In this document: positions 1 through 13,920 of the stretch, piece after piece
Layout of the letters: every line of letters starts with the position of its first letter
Numbering within the stretch: the stretch's first letter is position 1
NCBI GenBank assembly: GCA_009602725.1
Contig: WELB01000150.1
Coordinates: 226,822 to 290,821, forward strand
Reading direction: 5' to 3'
DNA from: Spirogloea muscicola
Taxonomy: Eukaryota > Streptophyta > Zygnematophyceae > Spirogloeales > Spirogloeaceae
Length of the DNA stretch: 64,000 bases
The notes under the pieces: generated by a model
Seen by the model: the letters and a program-made list of their open reading frames with translations, nothing else
What the model was told of the DNA's origin: nothing
The model's database searches: none
Made by a program: the position numbers and the translations under genes

Positions 1-3000
1 TGCCCGCAGTGGGGGCTGCCAATGGAGGTGCCAGCAGTGAGCCAGCTGCGCTGCCACCGGCAGCTGCACCTGCTGATCTGGGCACGCAGACGCCAGCCAT
101 CACCGAGGGAAAGCCCGCAGCCCTGCAGCAGGGCCTTGCGGCGTCGCCACCTGTGCAGACACGCCTGAACCTGGACGAGATCGAGGACGATGAGCTCCCC
201 GCTGCCGGAGCGGCAGCCGCCTTGGCCAAGCGCAAAGCAGAAAGAGTGGCTCCTAGCGAGAACGCATGGGCCTTGCACCCGTGTTCGTCAGAGAAGCCGG
301 GTGGCCGGGGCCCTCCCACGACCGCGCGTGGCGACGCAGACAAGCTTCCAGCGCTCTTCTGGCTAAAGGAGACTGATGAGTTGTGCAGAGACGAAGCTGA
401 CGCCGGAGGGTCCCCCGTCGCCCAGGCCACGGCGCAGGGCTTGCAGACGCCCGCGACCCCGCTCCCTGCGTTCAGTGACCTCTGGGACCCCGGTGAGATG
501 GACGAGAGCGGCGAGGTGGTCAAGGGCGAGGAGGTGAGCCGTTATCCTTCATGCCGCTGCATGACTGCTTTCTTGGGCAGAGGTTGCTTTTGGGCTGTGC
601 ACGAGCGAGACACGGCCACGTGCAATGACGCCGAGCACGTCCCGTGGCCGTTCACAGGAAGCGCCGGCCCAACTCACCCCGGATCGGCCTGTCATCGTTC
701 AGCGCAAGCGCTCTGCCAGCAGCACAGTCCGACGGAGGACTTGCAAGTTGGCAAAGGCAGATGTGCTCAACAGAGCGGCAGACCCCGTGCACGAGCCCCC
801 CGCCACCATTGCTGGGCACGTGAAAGGCTGGTTGGCCGGCTTCATTGGCGCCAGGAGCCCCTCTAGAGCTGCCGCAAAGAACGACAACGACCTTGCCTCG
901 ACTCTTGCCGCTGCCCGGGCTGAGGCTGTGGGGCCGCCGGAACCTGGCCACACTGCTGACACCCACGAGGCTGAAGCTCAGAGCGTGGATGAGCATAAGA
1001 AGCCGCCGCAGCAGCCAGAGGAGTGTGCTGCCTCGGATGATGATGCCGTCATGGAGGCTCAAACCTCCGGGCTCCTGTGTGCCTTCTGTGGCAAGGCGGG
1101 CGACTCAGAGGTGGGCTTGGCTGGATGACTATGCCTGCTATGGCCAATGTGACTTGCAATGGCCCACTTGTTTCACAATGGTGGCCACATATGTGCACAG
1201 GACGCCCTGCAGGCTGTCGAGGCACCGAAACTCTGGTGGCCCAGCTGCAGGAGCTGGCTGACAGTGCTGCCCTGCCGGGCTCCATGGCCAGGTCGCCGGA
1301 GCCCTCGAGCAGGTGGGCCTGGACGGGGGGCTCATCGAGCGCGGTGAAGCTTCCGTGCCGATGCGGCGGCGCATCCAGCTCGCTGGTGTGCACGTGCACA
1401 AGTTCTGCCTCGAGTGGTATGTGCCGCTTGCGGGGCCTGCTCGCTACATGTCAAATTCTGAGCGCCCAGGCTTTGATACTACTTCACTAGATGGACTCTC
1501 ATACTTCTTCACGTGCTTTGTTGGACTTGTGGGCGTGCTGCTGCAGGGCTCCGAATGTCTACTTCGAAGGGGACCTGGTGAGAAATTTGAAGGAGGAGGT
1601 GGCGCGGGCACACCGCCTGCGGTGCAGCAAGTGCGGAGAGCGGGGCGCCCCATTGGGTTGCGCGCTTGCCAAGTGCAGACGATCTTACCACTATGCCTGC
1701 GCTGCCTCCATCCCCGCCTGCACATTCGACAATGTCAGCATGCTCCGCCCCTGCTACCTTGCAGAATGCGCCCTAGCCGAGTGTTGCATGTCAAAGCGCT
1801 GGGGTCGATTGCAACGACCAGAAAGCCCTCTCTTAGCAAGTATGTGGGGGCCTGATAGACGCTACCAACGGTTGTGGTGCAGGAGAAGTTTGTGATGCGG
1901 TGCCCTGATCACGCAGAGCGGGGGAAAGGCAAACGGACTGCCTCAATGAAGGCCGCTAGGTGACCTGCAGAATAAGCTGTCAAATTCGGCTTCGCCGAGT
2001 GCACTGTCCAAGAGTTCAGCATTCAGGCGATTGAGACTAGGGATGCCCCAATGCTCCACAAGTTCATCATTTACGTGCGATTGCCACTTCAACCCCAGCC
2101 TGACTGGACAAGCTGAGCACACCAAAGGAACTGCGGCTCAGAGAGAGCTGACGTGTTTTTCCTCTGCTCTAGCAGGCCATCAGCTAGTCCAGCAGCAGCT
2201 GCTTTGCGTGAGCCCGCCGTGTGGTCCTCCCGCCCGTCGCAGCAGTGGGTGCTCTGCGGGTCGGGCCTCGACGCCTCTGGAAAGGCAAGTCCTTGCTAAT
2301 CTGCTGGGGTCATATTTCCAGTGCCTGCAGAATGGAATCACATGCTCTCTCACCTGCGATGCTCTTGACGGATGCAGGCTCAGCTGGCAGCATTTGCGGC
2401 CACAGTGGGAGCAACCCTTGCCAAGGAGTGGACTGCCTCAATCACGCACGTTATTACCGGGACTGATGCTGATGGGCGAGCTAAGAGGACGCTAAAGTAC
2501 CTAACTGCCATCCTGAATGGCAGATGGATTGTCTCCCTCAACTGTGAGACTCTGCTCTTTTCGCCCCAAGGCAAACAATGACAGCAACTACCAGCGTGAC
2601 TTTGTTGGTGGTTGGCCCAATATCAATCTTCAGACTGCTTGGCCTGCACACTTCCTCTGCAGGGCTGCATGCTTGCACTGCCGCTGGACGACCGGTGAAG
2701 GAGGGTCCTTTTGAGCTCCAAAGAGACATCCACGACATGATGGGAGGCCCAAGGCAGGGCCGCACCTCCTCCAAGGTCGCTCTCAACCACCATATATTTC
2801 GGCTCATCAAAAGCTGGTTTGCTCGGAAATAGTGGCAAGCTTGCAGTCGCTGAGAAGGCTTTGGCGTTGGCGGGCATGTAAAGTAGAGCAACCAATGCAC
2901 CTTGTGCAGAAGGGCAAGCTGTTCTCGCACCTTTCGGTACACTTCGTTGGCGACTTCCAGGCTCCCAGCAAGGCAGATCTGGCCACAGTCGTACTCCAGG

Positions 3001-3394
3001 GCGGCGGGGAGGTGCTACAACGTCGGCCGATAGCGTCTACCGGCTCCGAGGTGCATTATCTTCTCTTACTACAGGAGGAAACATGCCTGACAGGGCCGTT
3101 GATTGTGTCTCGATATTGACTAGCGATCCAAGCCTTGCCAAGCGCTCTCCAAATTACCATGCTCCGCACCCTCTAGATTTATGCTTTTGCAGGCAATACC
3201 TAGTTGTAAGCGTGCAGCATTTGCCTGTGGGGACACAGAGCAAGGAGCGAGGGGTGGTCATTCTCTTCCCCGCAGGAGGGCCCCAGACAGAGGCTCGAGC
3301 TATGGCAGAGGCATGCGGGGCCTGGGTCCTGCCGCACACCTGGCTTCTCGACTCTGCCGCTGCCTGCCAACTGCTTCCGAAGGTGGCCCCATGA
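1..3394 (+). CDS. BRCA1/BARD1-like protein (ePHD + tandem BRCT), 5' end outside window
   Basis: This is a spliced gene entering from the left edge. It opens with an Ala/Pro-rich acidic linker. A likely phase-0 intron runs 534-657 (GTGAGC donor, TTCACAG acceptor). An extended PHD finger follows: a CAFCG knuckle near 1077, VHVHKFCLEW near 1385-1415, and a second half at 1555-1730 with NVYFEGDLVRNLKEEVARA, CSKCGE, GCALAKCRRSYHYACA; MRCPDHAE near 1893 closes it. BRCT 1 lies about 2215-2790 (WVLCGSGLDASGK, THVITGTDADGRAKRTLKYL, GRWIVSL, PFELQRDIHDMMGGP). BRCT 2 lies about 2915-3394 (KLFSHLSVHFVGDF, then HTWLLDSAAACQLLP). This order is that of plant BRCA1 and BARD1, nuclear ubiquitin-ligase partners in homologous-recombination repair. 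The N-terminal RING lies outside the window, so I cannot decide between the two. Family call is strong; exon limits are inferred. Confidence 0.85.
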
Positions 3395-3689
3395 CCCTTG
3401 ACTCGCAGCAGAGCGACATTAGCAGTCCTATTGTCATTTGCAAGCCCAAAGCTAATCAGGACTCATTGCTTCGAGCTGCGCCGAAGCTGTGCAGCATAGA
3501 GAGCAATCTTGTTGATCTCCAGAAGGAGACGCACAAGTCAAAACACTTAGAAACGGCTTACAAAGTATATTTGATTTATGGTCGACATAACCTTTCTGAA
3601 GTTTGTGAGGCTGAATACAACCGCCCTAGGTGTCCAAAGAGAGTTTCAGGCACTAGCTCACTCTTTTGGGCTGGCCGTCAAAGCCAGCC
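3395..3689 (+). other. 3' flank of the BRCA1/BARD1-like gene
   Basis: Presumed 3' UTR and spacer. I see no TGTAA signal and no coding feature here. The next recognisable sequence is a reversed LINE tail. Confidence 0.4.
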
Positions 3690-4130
3690 TCTGGAGGAGC
3701 TTGCTGCCAAAATACAAAGAAATTGGCTCTCGCAGAGGGAGAACGAGGGCTGTGAACAGCCAGCCCGAAAAGCGTTGACGAAGGGCCGAAAAGCGCTTCT
3801 CCCAAAGCTGTCCCTGTAGGATTATCACTTGGTAATCTCTGATTAGGAGCCGCTAGTCGGAAAGACTAGCAGCCGGAAAGCAGTCCCCTTGACGAAAGCC
3901 AGAGGCTGCACCTAGAGCACGGCCAGCACGCAGCATGCAGATGCAAGGCCATGGACCGCTGGAGGAAATTGGATAGACGCATACAATAGACTTGAGCCAG
4001 CGGCGTGGAAGTCGGCCTGCTCACCTCGCCTGCAGGTTACAGCGCGTCGCGCAGGCCGGGCCAACAGGTCGAGCCACTGACACCCGAAAGCCCCGTGCAC
4101 ATCGACGGCCAGGGGTACGAACTCGTCCCC
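3690..4130 (-). mobile_element. LINE 3'-end fragment (RLE-type C-terminus plus tail), reversed
   Basis: Read on the minus strand, 4130 down to about 3860 encodes the end of a non-LTR retrotransposon protein (HGAFGCQWLDLLARPARRA and the start of an RRGEQADFHAAG block). This matches the better copy at 8600-8890. Below about 3820 comes the family's 3' tail, with the stem GGGCTG...CAGCCC near 3757-3776. The fragment is severely 5'-truncated. Its inner end meets the next fragment at a perfect centre, 4130/4131. Confidence 0.7.
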
Positions 4131-4456
4131 GGGGACGACTTCGTTTCACTGGCCATCGATGTGCTCGGAGCTTTCGAATCTCAGCGACTAGACCTGGTGA
4201 CCCGGCTTGCACGCCGTGCTGTGTCCAGCAGGCGGGTCGAACAGGCCAACTTCAGCGCCGCTGGCTCGCTAGCGCAGGTCTTTTGTATTCGCCTATTCAT
4301 ATCCCTCCAGCAGTCCATGGCCCACGGCTTGCATCTGCGTGCTGGCCGTGCTCTAGCTGCAGCCTCTGACTTTCGACAAGGGGACTGCTTTCCGGCGGCT
4401 AGTCTTTCCGACTTGCGGCTGCTGACAAGAGGTTACTAAGTGATTATCCTACATGG
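4131..4456 (+). mobile_element. LINE 3'-end fragment, head-to-head with the previous one
   Basis: Encodes the same last ~100 residues as the reversed fragment to the left (IDVLGAFESQRLDLVTRLA, then HLRAGRALAAASDFRQGD, SDLRLLTRGY, stop near 4438). The two arms (3819-4130 and 4131-4456) form an imperfect palindrome with no spacer. They differ at many sites, so they look like two related copies rather than one recent fold-back. Confidence 0.7.
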
Positions 4457-4611
4457 TCCTCCTGCTCTGGCGCCTAGCCTCCACCCTCTACCGCCTACCC
4501 TACCTCGCGGACGTCCACGGCAAGGTCGTGCTCATCACTGCTACCTCCTCCAGCATCAGCGACGAAAATGGCTACCGTTCTGCTGAGCGGGTTGCCAACC
4601 CAACATTCTAA
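4453..4611 (+). pseudogene. Short-chain dehydrogenase/reductase N-terminal fragment
   Basis: A 52-codon frame starts with a hydrophobic leader (MVLLLWRLASTLYRLPYLA) and runs into DVHGKVVLITATSSSISDE. This resembles the entry of membrane-anchored SDR enzymes (GKVVLITGASSGIGEAL). The glycine-rich NADP-binding motif TGxxxGxG is degenerate here (TATSSSIS), and the frame stops soon after. It lies directly after the LINE palindrome and before a C/A-rich tract. Most likely a stranded exon or gene fragment, not a working enzyme. The similarity is short, so the family call is tentative. Confidence 0.45.
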
Positions 4612-4790
4612 CCCCTAGACCTAAGCCCCAAACCTGTATTCCAAACCGCAAACTACGAACCCCAAAATCTAAACCCGCAACCCTCAACCCCAACCTTAAG
4701 TCTTCAGACTCCAAATCCAACACCTCAAACTCCAACTCGCAACCCCAGAACACCCAACCCCAAAACCCACTCCCAAAACTCAAAAGCCTG
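4612..4790 (+). repeat. C/A-rich low-complexity tract of CCCMAAA-like words
   Basis: About 180 bases of words such as CCCCAAA, CCCCAAAA, TAAACCC and CAACCCC, with very little G. It could be decayed telomere-type sequence (plant-type CCCTAAA) or a simple low-complexity spacer. No exact tandem unit survives. Confidence 0.5.
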
Positions 4791-4874
4791 GCGGCGGGCC
4801 TGCCGGTCACTGGCAACCACGCCATGCGTCTCGTGCAGACTGATTCCGTCCAGTTTCCTTCAAGGCTTGAACCT

Positions 4875-5490
4875 CTATGTCCATCGGCTGCGGTCCACTA
4901 ACTCCAGGTAGGAGCGATCTGCAGTGACGGGAAGGAACCGCCGGCTTCTCTCTGCGTGCTGCGCAATCTCCAAAGCCTCGTCAACAGTTGTAGGTCCAGC
5001 CGTGATGGTCGTGGGAACCAGGTGAGGATGCAGATGCTGCCAATCTGACATTGTCGGTCCCTCCAACCTTCATAGAGATGCCGAATGCAAGCACCCTTTC
5101 CGCTGGCCTTGCTGCCACCTGGTACTAGCAATTTGATGAGAGCGCCAAGGCCAGCTGGAGCGACCTCCAAAGGCTGCTTCACCGAAAGTCTGGCAAGCAA
5201 GACGCCGGATCTGCGGACCTGCTGAGCTTGAAGCAAGGCCCAGCGGAATCGGTGCTTGCCTTCGGCATCACAATTCAGCACCTCTGTATGAAGGTTGGAG
5301 CGACCGACAACGTCAAGTTGGATCTCCTCCGGCACTGTCTGCATCTTCACCTGGTTCTGCGACCATCACGGCTGGACCTAAATCCGTAGACGAGGCCTTG
5401 AAGATTGCGCGCCGAGTGAAGCCAGCGGTTCCTTCCCCACACTGGCGAATCCCTCCTACCTCGAGTAAGTGGACCGTAGCCGATGGATGC
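4875..5490. mobile_element. Gag-like retroelement remnant arranged as an inverted repeat
   Basis: The right arm (about 5245-5490, +) encodes gag-like text (ESVLAFGITIQHL, NVKLDLLRHCL, SVDEALKIARRV). The left arm (about 4880-5108) is the same segment on the minus strand (TVDEALEIAQHAERS). They are separated by about 140 bases. The pattern fits the capsid region of an LTR retroelement, probably Ty3/gypsy, but no pol or LTR is visible nearby. It is an old, broken fossil. Confidence 0.4.
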
Positions 5491-6125
5491 AGGGGTCCAA
5501 TACTTGCAGTGGACGCGATGCACGGCGTGACGCCAGCGACCAGGTTGGTGATGGTGTCCATTGCATCATTGGTCGTCATCGACTGTATTGTTGCAGGCAA
5601 AGGTCGCATGAGGACGCCGTGGTGCGCTGCGGCATTGGCCTTCAACGCGGTGTTGTGAGCCAGTGCTATGAGTTGGAATGGAATGGCAAGGAATGGAAAA
5701 GCCCGCCAGATGGTCTCCCTGGCGCCGCTGTGGACTGTTCTCCACCTGCCACACTCCCCTGTTCATCAGAGGAGGTCGCTGGGCTGAAAGTTGTTCCAGA
5801 TGGATTTACGGCAGGACGGAGGAGACCGTCTCCCAAAGCTCCCCTGCAATTTTAGCGCGCTCGCGCTGGTGAATACATTGTGCACATCGACCAGGACCAT
5901 CCAATCTGGGTGCAGGTCCAGGGTTGTGCAAACCCCCGTGAATCACACCGTCACCATATGTCCGCAACCCATTGCCATACTGGTGGGGGTAAGAGACAGT
6001 CTTAGAAATTCCGTTGAAGACTCTTTCTTGGCAGCCCTTGCCCCCTTTGCGGAAGCTGTTGCTTCTTTGCAGCACCCTTGGTGGCCCTTGTCTATTGTCC
6101 ATTACTGGCCGCTGCCTGCGACGCC
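5491..6125. other. No recognisable feature
   Basis: Contains small open frames on both strands and a short GGAATGG-like run near 5675-5700. I recognise no domain, RNA or repeat end here. It may continue the retroelement debris on its left. Confidence 0.4.
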
Positions 6126-6424
6126 CTCTTCTGCGGACCACCCTTCCGGTGATGGATTTGCTGCGCTGGTCATTGACATTCTTGGGGCGTTTGGCAACCG
6201 ATAGCTGGCCTTTCACAGCAGCTTGCCCAGCGTTTGACCAAGACAAGCCAACGCCAGGCAGGTGAGCAGCCCAGCTTCAATGCCGCTGGATTGCTCGCTC
6301 AGCTGTTCTGCATGCGCCTGTCGGTCTGGCTTCAGTGCTTCCAGGCTTTTGCAGTGCACTTGTTGGCAGGCCGCGCTATAGCTGCCCCTTCTGGGTTTTG
6401 CCACTATGACACTTTTCCGGCCCC
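6126..6424 (+). mobile_element. LINE C-terminal fragment
   Basis: Encodes DHPSGDGFAALVIDILGAFGNR, matching DHPAADEFVPLAVDVHGALG of the better copy at 8580-8640. The rest of the C-terminal block follows in broken frames up to about 6420. No tail follows: the next fragment starts from an earlier part of the protein. Confidence 0.6.
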
Positions 6425-6715
6425 TTGTCCATTCTTTGCGGGCTGTGCGCTATGTGGCCGAGCTTGACAAGGCGTCCTTCGCGACCACGTTGTGGATCTT
6501 TCTGGACGCAGATGTGCGTGGACATGCACGGCTGCAGACGGCGGCCTCAAGTGCGCGCCTTCCTGGCTCATGGCTCTTGCACTACACGACGCCCTGCAGA
6601 TGCCGGACGTGGTCTTCCACCCGGCCATATAACGCCTCCTTGGCCTTCCCAAGCCTGTCTTCTAGGGGTGCTGCAGCACCTCCCGAGCTGGCTGTGCTCT
6701 AAGTGCCGCTTGTAG
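6425..6715 (+). mobile_element. LINE fragment from upstream of the zinc knuckle
   Basis: Encodes VRYVAELDKASFATTLWIFLD and DADVRGHARLQTAAS, matching RYMAAVDKASFTATLQLL and TDVRGHARLLSAAS at 7990-8080. It lies downstream of a piece from the very C-terminus, so the two are separate insertions or a rearranged copy. Ends near the segment that would precede the zinc knuckle. Confidence 0.6.
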
Positions 6716-7130
6716 CCATTGGCAAGGGCATTGGTTTGAGAGCTTAGCGGCGCCTTTCTCTTCGTGGGGCCTTATCCACTCTTAATCACTGGACTTACAC
6801 AGTCGTCGTCCCCAGCTTGGGAGTACTTCCCTTCCTCTTGGCTTGCTCCAGTCACCCTCTCGTTCGGCTGCGGTTGCTTCGGCTGCGGTTGCTTAGTAGG
6901 GGTTACTGAATGTTTTGTTGCTACTCGATTCCGTGGTGCTTTAGCGCTTTCCCTGGGCCCTTTGGACTTTTTCAATTCCGATGCTGGGGCTGGCAACTTC
7001 TAGCATTGTGGCCCCTTCGACCCTTTGTCAATTCTTCTCGGGCTGGCTTTTCACAGCTCTGCTAATGGCTGTCCGATCTTCTTGGGCTGGCTTTGCCAGC
7101 CCCTCTTCTCTGGGTCTCGGCGGAGTGCCT
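6716..7130 (+). mobile_element. LINE 3' end and tail, degraded
   Basis: The core is 6860-7110: a doubled CGGCTGCGGTTGCTT resembling the DLRLLT end of the protein, then tail words (GGCCCCTTCGACC, TTGTCAATTCTTCTCGGGCTG) and a GGGCTGGCTTTGCCAGCCC hairpin near 7085-7103. Degraded but clearly the same family. Confidence 0.5.
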
Positions 7131-7139
7131 CTTGCCCTA

Positions 7140-7262
7140 AAAAGAGAGAAGGGCTCGCCCATTGAGGATAGGGGCTGGAAAAAACCAGCCCAGAAAAGAA
7201 TGAACAAAGGACGAGAAGGGGCCAGGGGAAGTACCCTAAAAGAGAGAAGTGCGCGCCCATAG
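7140..7262 (-). mobile_element. LINE tail, second subtype, reversed
   Basis: On the minus strand it reads GGGCTGGTTTTTTCCAGCCCC followed by an ATCCTCAATGGGCGAGCCC block. A close relative lies at 21535-21645. It shares the stem-loop and the CTTCGAACC/TTGT surroundings only loosely with the main tail, so I treat it as a subtype. Confidence 0.55.
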
Positions 7263-7575
7263 AGAAGAGAAGCGCTGAGCAGCTACGAAGAAGTGGCTCT
7301 CCCAATGGGGGCAAGGGCTGTGAGAGAAGAAGTGGCTCTCCCAATGGGGGCAAGGGCTGTGAGAAGCCAGCCCGAAAAGAACTGACAAGGTTCGAAGGGG
7401 CCAAACTACGAGCTAAGCAGCGACTGCGGGGCCTGAAGAAGAAGTGGCTCTCCCAATGGGGGCAAGGGCTGTGAGAAGCCAGCCCGAAAGAATTGACAAG
7501 GTTCGAAGGGGCCTGAAGAGGCTATGGCAGAACGGGGGAGGATGGACGAAGGGGCCTGAAGGGGGAGGATGGACC
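7263..7575 (-). repeat. Reversed array of about three LINE tail units
   Basis: The minus strand carries the LINE tail unit (up to ~110 bp, containing CCTTCGAACCTTGTCA, GGGCTGGCTTCTCACAGCCC and CCCCCATTGGGAGAGCCAC) in tandem: one truncated and two longer copies. It is the mirror image of the tail array at 8899-9160. Together they flank the longest LINE copy as inverted repeats. Confidence 0.7.
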
Positions 7576-7599
7576 ACTCAGTAGTTAAGCCAGCCCAAA

Positions 7600-9160
7600 A
7601 AGCAGTCCGACGCGGGCGTCATGGAGAGCATGGCGGCCCTCATATCCTTCATCCGGGCTTCCTCGACTCGCCCGCCGCAGCGCACCAGGCCACTCTGCCC
7701 CCCGGCCATGGCGGCCTCGGCTGCCGCTCGCTCACTCGCATCTGCAGGCCAGCGTTCCTCGGCAGTTGGGCTCAGGTCGCCACGTCGGTGGCACAGCGCT
7801 TTCTACATGATGGGCGGCCCATGCTGCAGCAGGCTGTGGCGGAGGTGGCGACCGGCTCGTTGCCTTTTTAGGTGGCGCTCCGCTCAGCTCAAGACGAGTT
7901 ACTTGCGGAGCACCCTGCCCTCGCCGAGAGCGTGGTCCCCTTTGCCCACCTTGCCTACTCCACCGACTCGCAATCGCAGGCGCGGTACATGGCGGCAGTT
8001 GACAAGGCGTCCTTCACGGCCACGCTGCAGCTCCTCCCTCCCACAGACGTGCGAGGCCATGCTCGGCTGCTGTCGGCCGCCTCCCCTGGCGCGGCAGCCT
8101 GGCTGTCCGCGCTCCCCCTGTACGATGCCCTCAGGATGCCGGACGACCTCTTCCGTACGGCCACCCATCGCCTGTTGGGTCTTCCCCCGCGCTGTCTGCT
8201 TGGCGTGCTGCAGTGTGAGTGTGGGGAGCGGTCGACGGACCCGGCGGAGCTAGCGGCGCATATACTCCGCTGCGCCACTGGCGGCGAGCGTACAGCCGCT
8301 CACGACCTCCTCCGCGACGCAATGTTCGGCATCTTCCAGGAGGCCGGATACACAGTTGCGATGGAGAATACTGTCTGTCATGCCAATCCTCCAGAGGGCC
8401 GACGGACTCCACACGCGCCGCGTCGACCTGGTGGCGTCCACGACAGGCGGCGGCGGGCGCATCATTGCTGATGTGGTCACCACTGATGTGGTCGAATGCA
8501 CCAACCCGGGGCTTTCTGCCTCGCGGGCTGGCCACGCTGCGGCGAAGGCCGCTCGCAGCAAGGCGGCCAAAGACGCCGACCACCCGGCTGCCGATGAGTT
8601 CGTCCCCCTGGCTGTGGACGTGCACGGGGCTCTCGGATCCCACTGGCTCGACCTGTTGGCCAGGCTTGCACGAAGCGCTCTGTCCCGCAGGCGCGGTGCG
8701 CCGGCTGACTTCAACGCCGCTGGCTTGTGGGCTCAGGTATATCGTATGCGCTTGTCCGTCTCCCTCTAGCGGTCCATGGCCCACGCCTCGCATCTGCGTG
8801 CTGGCCGTGCTCTCGTTGCGGCCTCCGGCTTTCGTCAGGGAGATAGTTTTCCGGCAGCTAGTCTGTCGGATGTGAGGCTCCTCACTCGTAACTACTGAGT
8901 GGTCCATCCTCCCCCGTTCTGCCATAGCCTCTTTAGGCCCGGCAGTCGCTGCTTAGCTCGTACTTTGGCCCCTTCGAACCTTGTCAATTCTTTCGGGGTG
9001 GCTTCTCACAGCCCTTGCCCCCATTGGGAGAGCCACTTCTTCTTCAGGCCCTCGCAGTCGCTGCTTAGCTCGTAGTTTGGCCCTTTCGAACCTTGTCAAT
9101 TCTTTTCGGGCTGGCTTCTCACAGCCCTTGCCCCCATTGGGAGAGCCACTTCTTCCTCTT
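7600..9160 (+). mobile_element. Longest LINE copy: RT C-terminus, zinc knuckle, RLE-like domain and 3' tails
   Basis: The 3' part of a non-LTR retrotransposon. The protein shows FLGSWAQVATSVAQRFLHDG (about 7745-7810), a helical stretch (VDKASFTATLQLLP), then a zinc knuckle CECG...HILRC at about 8214-8276. A restriction-like endonuclease-type block follows, RRVDLVAS...IADVVTTDVVE (about 8420-8495), then EFVPLAVDVHGALG and a stop at 8896-8898. The D...DV spacing resembles the PD-(D/E)xK endonuclease of R2-like elements. The catalytic RT motifs are absent, so the copy is 5'-truncated. The 3' UTR holds two tandem tail units (8937-9048, 9049-9160), each with a GGGCTG/CAGCCC-type stem. Reading-frame breaks occur at about two places. 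The clade is not certain. Confidence 0.75.
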
Positions 9161-9410
9161 CAAAAAGCAAGCGCGGCCAGATTAACTGGTGGCTGGGAGA
9201 GGCCAGCCCTAAGGAATGGACAAGTTCTGAAGGCAGCCGGAATGCTAAGGACTGAGACAGCAGCAAGCCGCGGACTCTCAGTAACCTCTAGTCAGTAGAT
9301 GCAAGTCTGAATGGCTATGAGAAGCCAGCCCGAAAAGAATTGACAAGGTTCGAAGGGGCCAAATTACGAGCTAAGCAGCGACTGCGGGGCCTGAAGAGGC
9401 TATGGCTAGC
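9161..9410 (-). mobile_element. Two reversed LINE tail pieces
   Basis: 9190-9300 and 9310-9410 read on the minus strand as tail sequence (CCTTCGAACCTTGTCAATTC, GGGCTGGCTTCTCA). They continue the LINE debris up to the NRDE2 upstream region. Confidence 0.6.
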
Positions 9411-9655
9411 AGGCGGAAAGACGTCGCCTTCAATGCCGGGAATAAGAATGGGCAGAGCCACTTCCATTCTTGTTTCCAAAGCCAGAAAGCAGTGTCCCCT
9501 TGTTTTCACAGCCCTTGCCCCGTTTGGGAGAGCCAATTCCTCAGGCCTGAGTGCCCCGAGTGGCCTCGTTCCATGCAGGCACGCGAAGCAGCTCTGCCAC
9601 GGGCACTGCGCTGAACCTCGTCTGGTCCCAGCCACGCGCACTCGGGCTCGCGGCC
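9411..9655 (+). promoter_or_regulatory. Upstream region of NRDE2, with an embedded sense LINE tail piece
   Basis: Directly 5' of the NRDE2 start. About 9505-9545 is a LINE tail remnant in sense orientation (TTTTCACAGCCCTTGCCCC, GGGAGAGCCA). I see no TATA box. The promoter must lie in or overlap this repeat-derived stretch, which is an inference. Confidence 0.4.

Positions 9656-13920
<4,265 letters not shown>

Noticed and set aside
5670-5702. GGAATGG-like satellite
   Set aside because: Only about three loose repeats of the word; too short to call.
7263-9160. CRISPR-like or satellite array
   Set aside because: The repeats are ~110-bp LINE tail units without regular spacers, in a eukaryotic genome.
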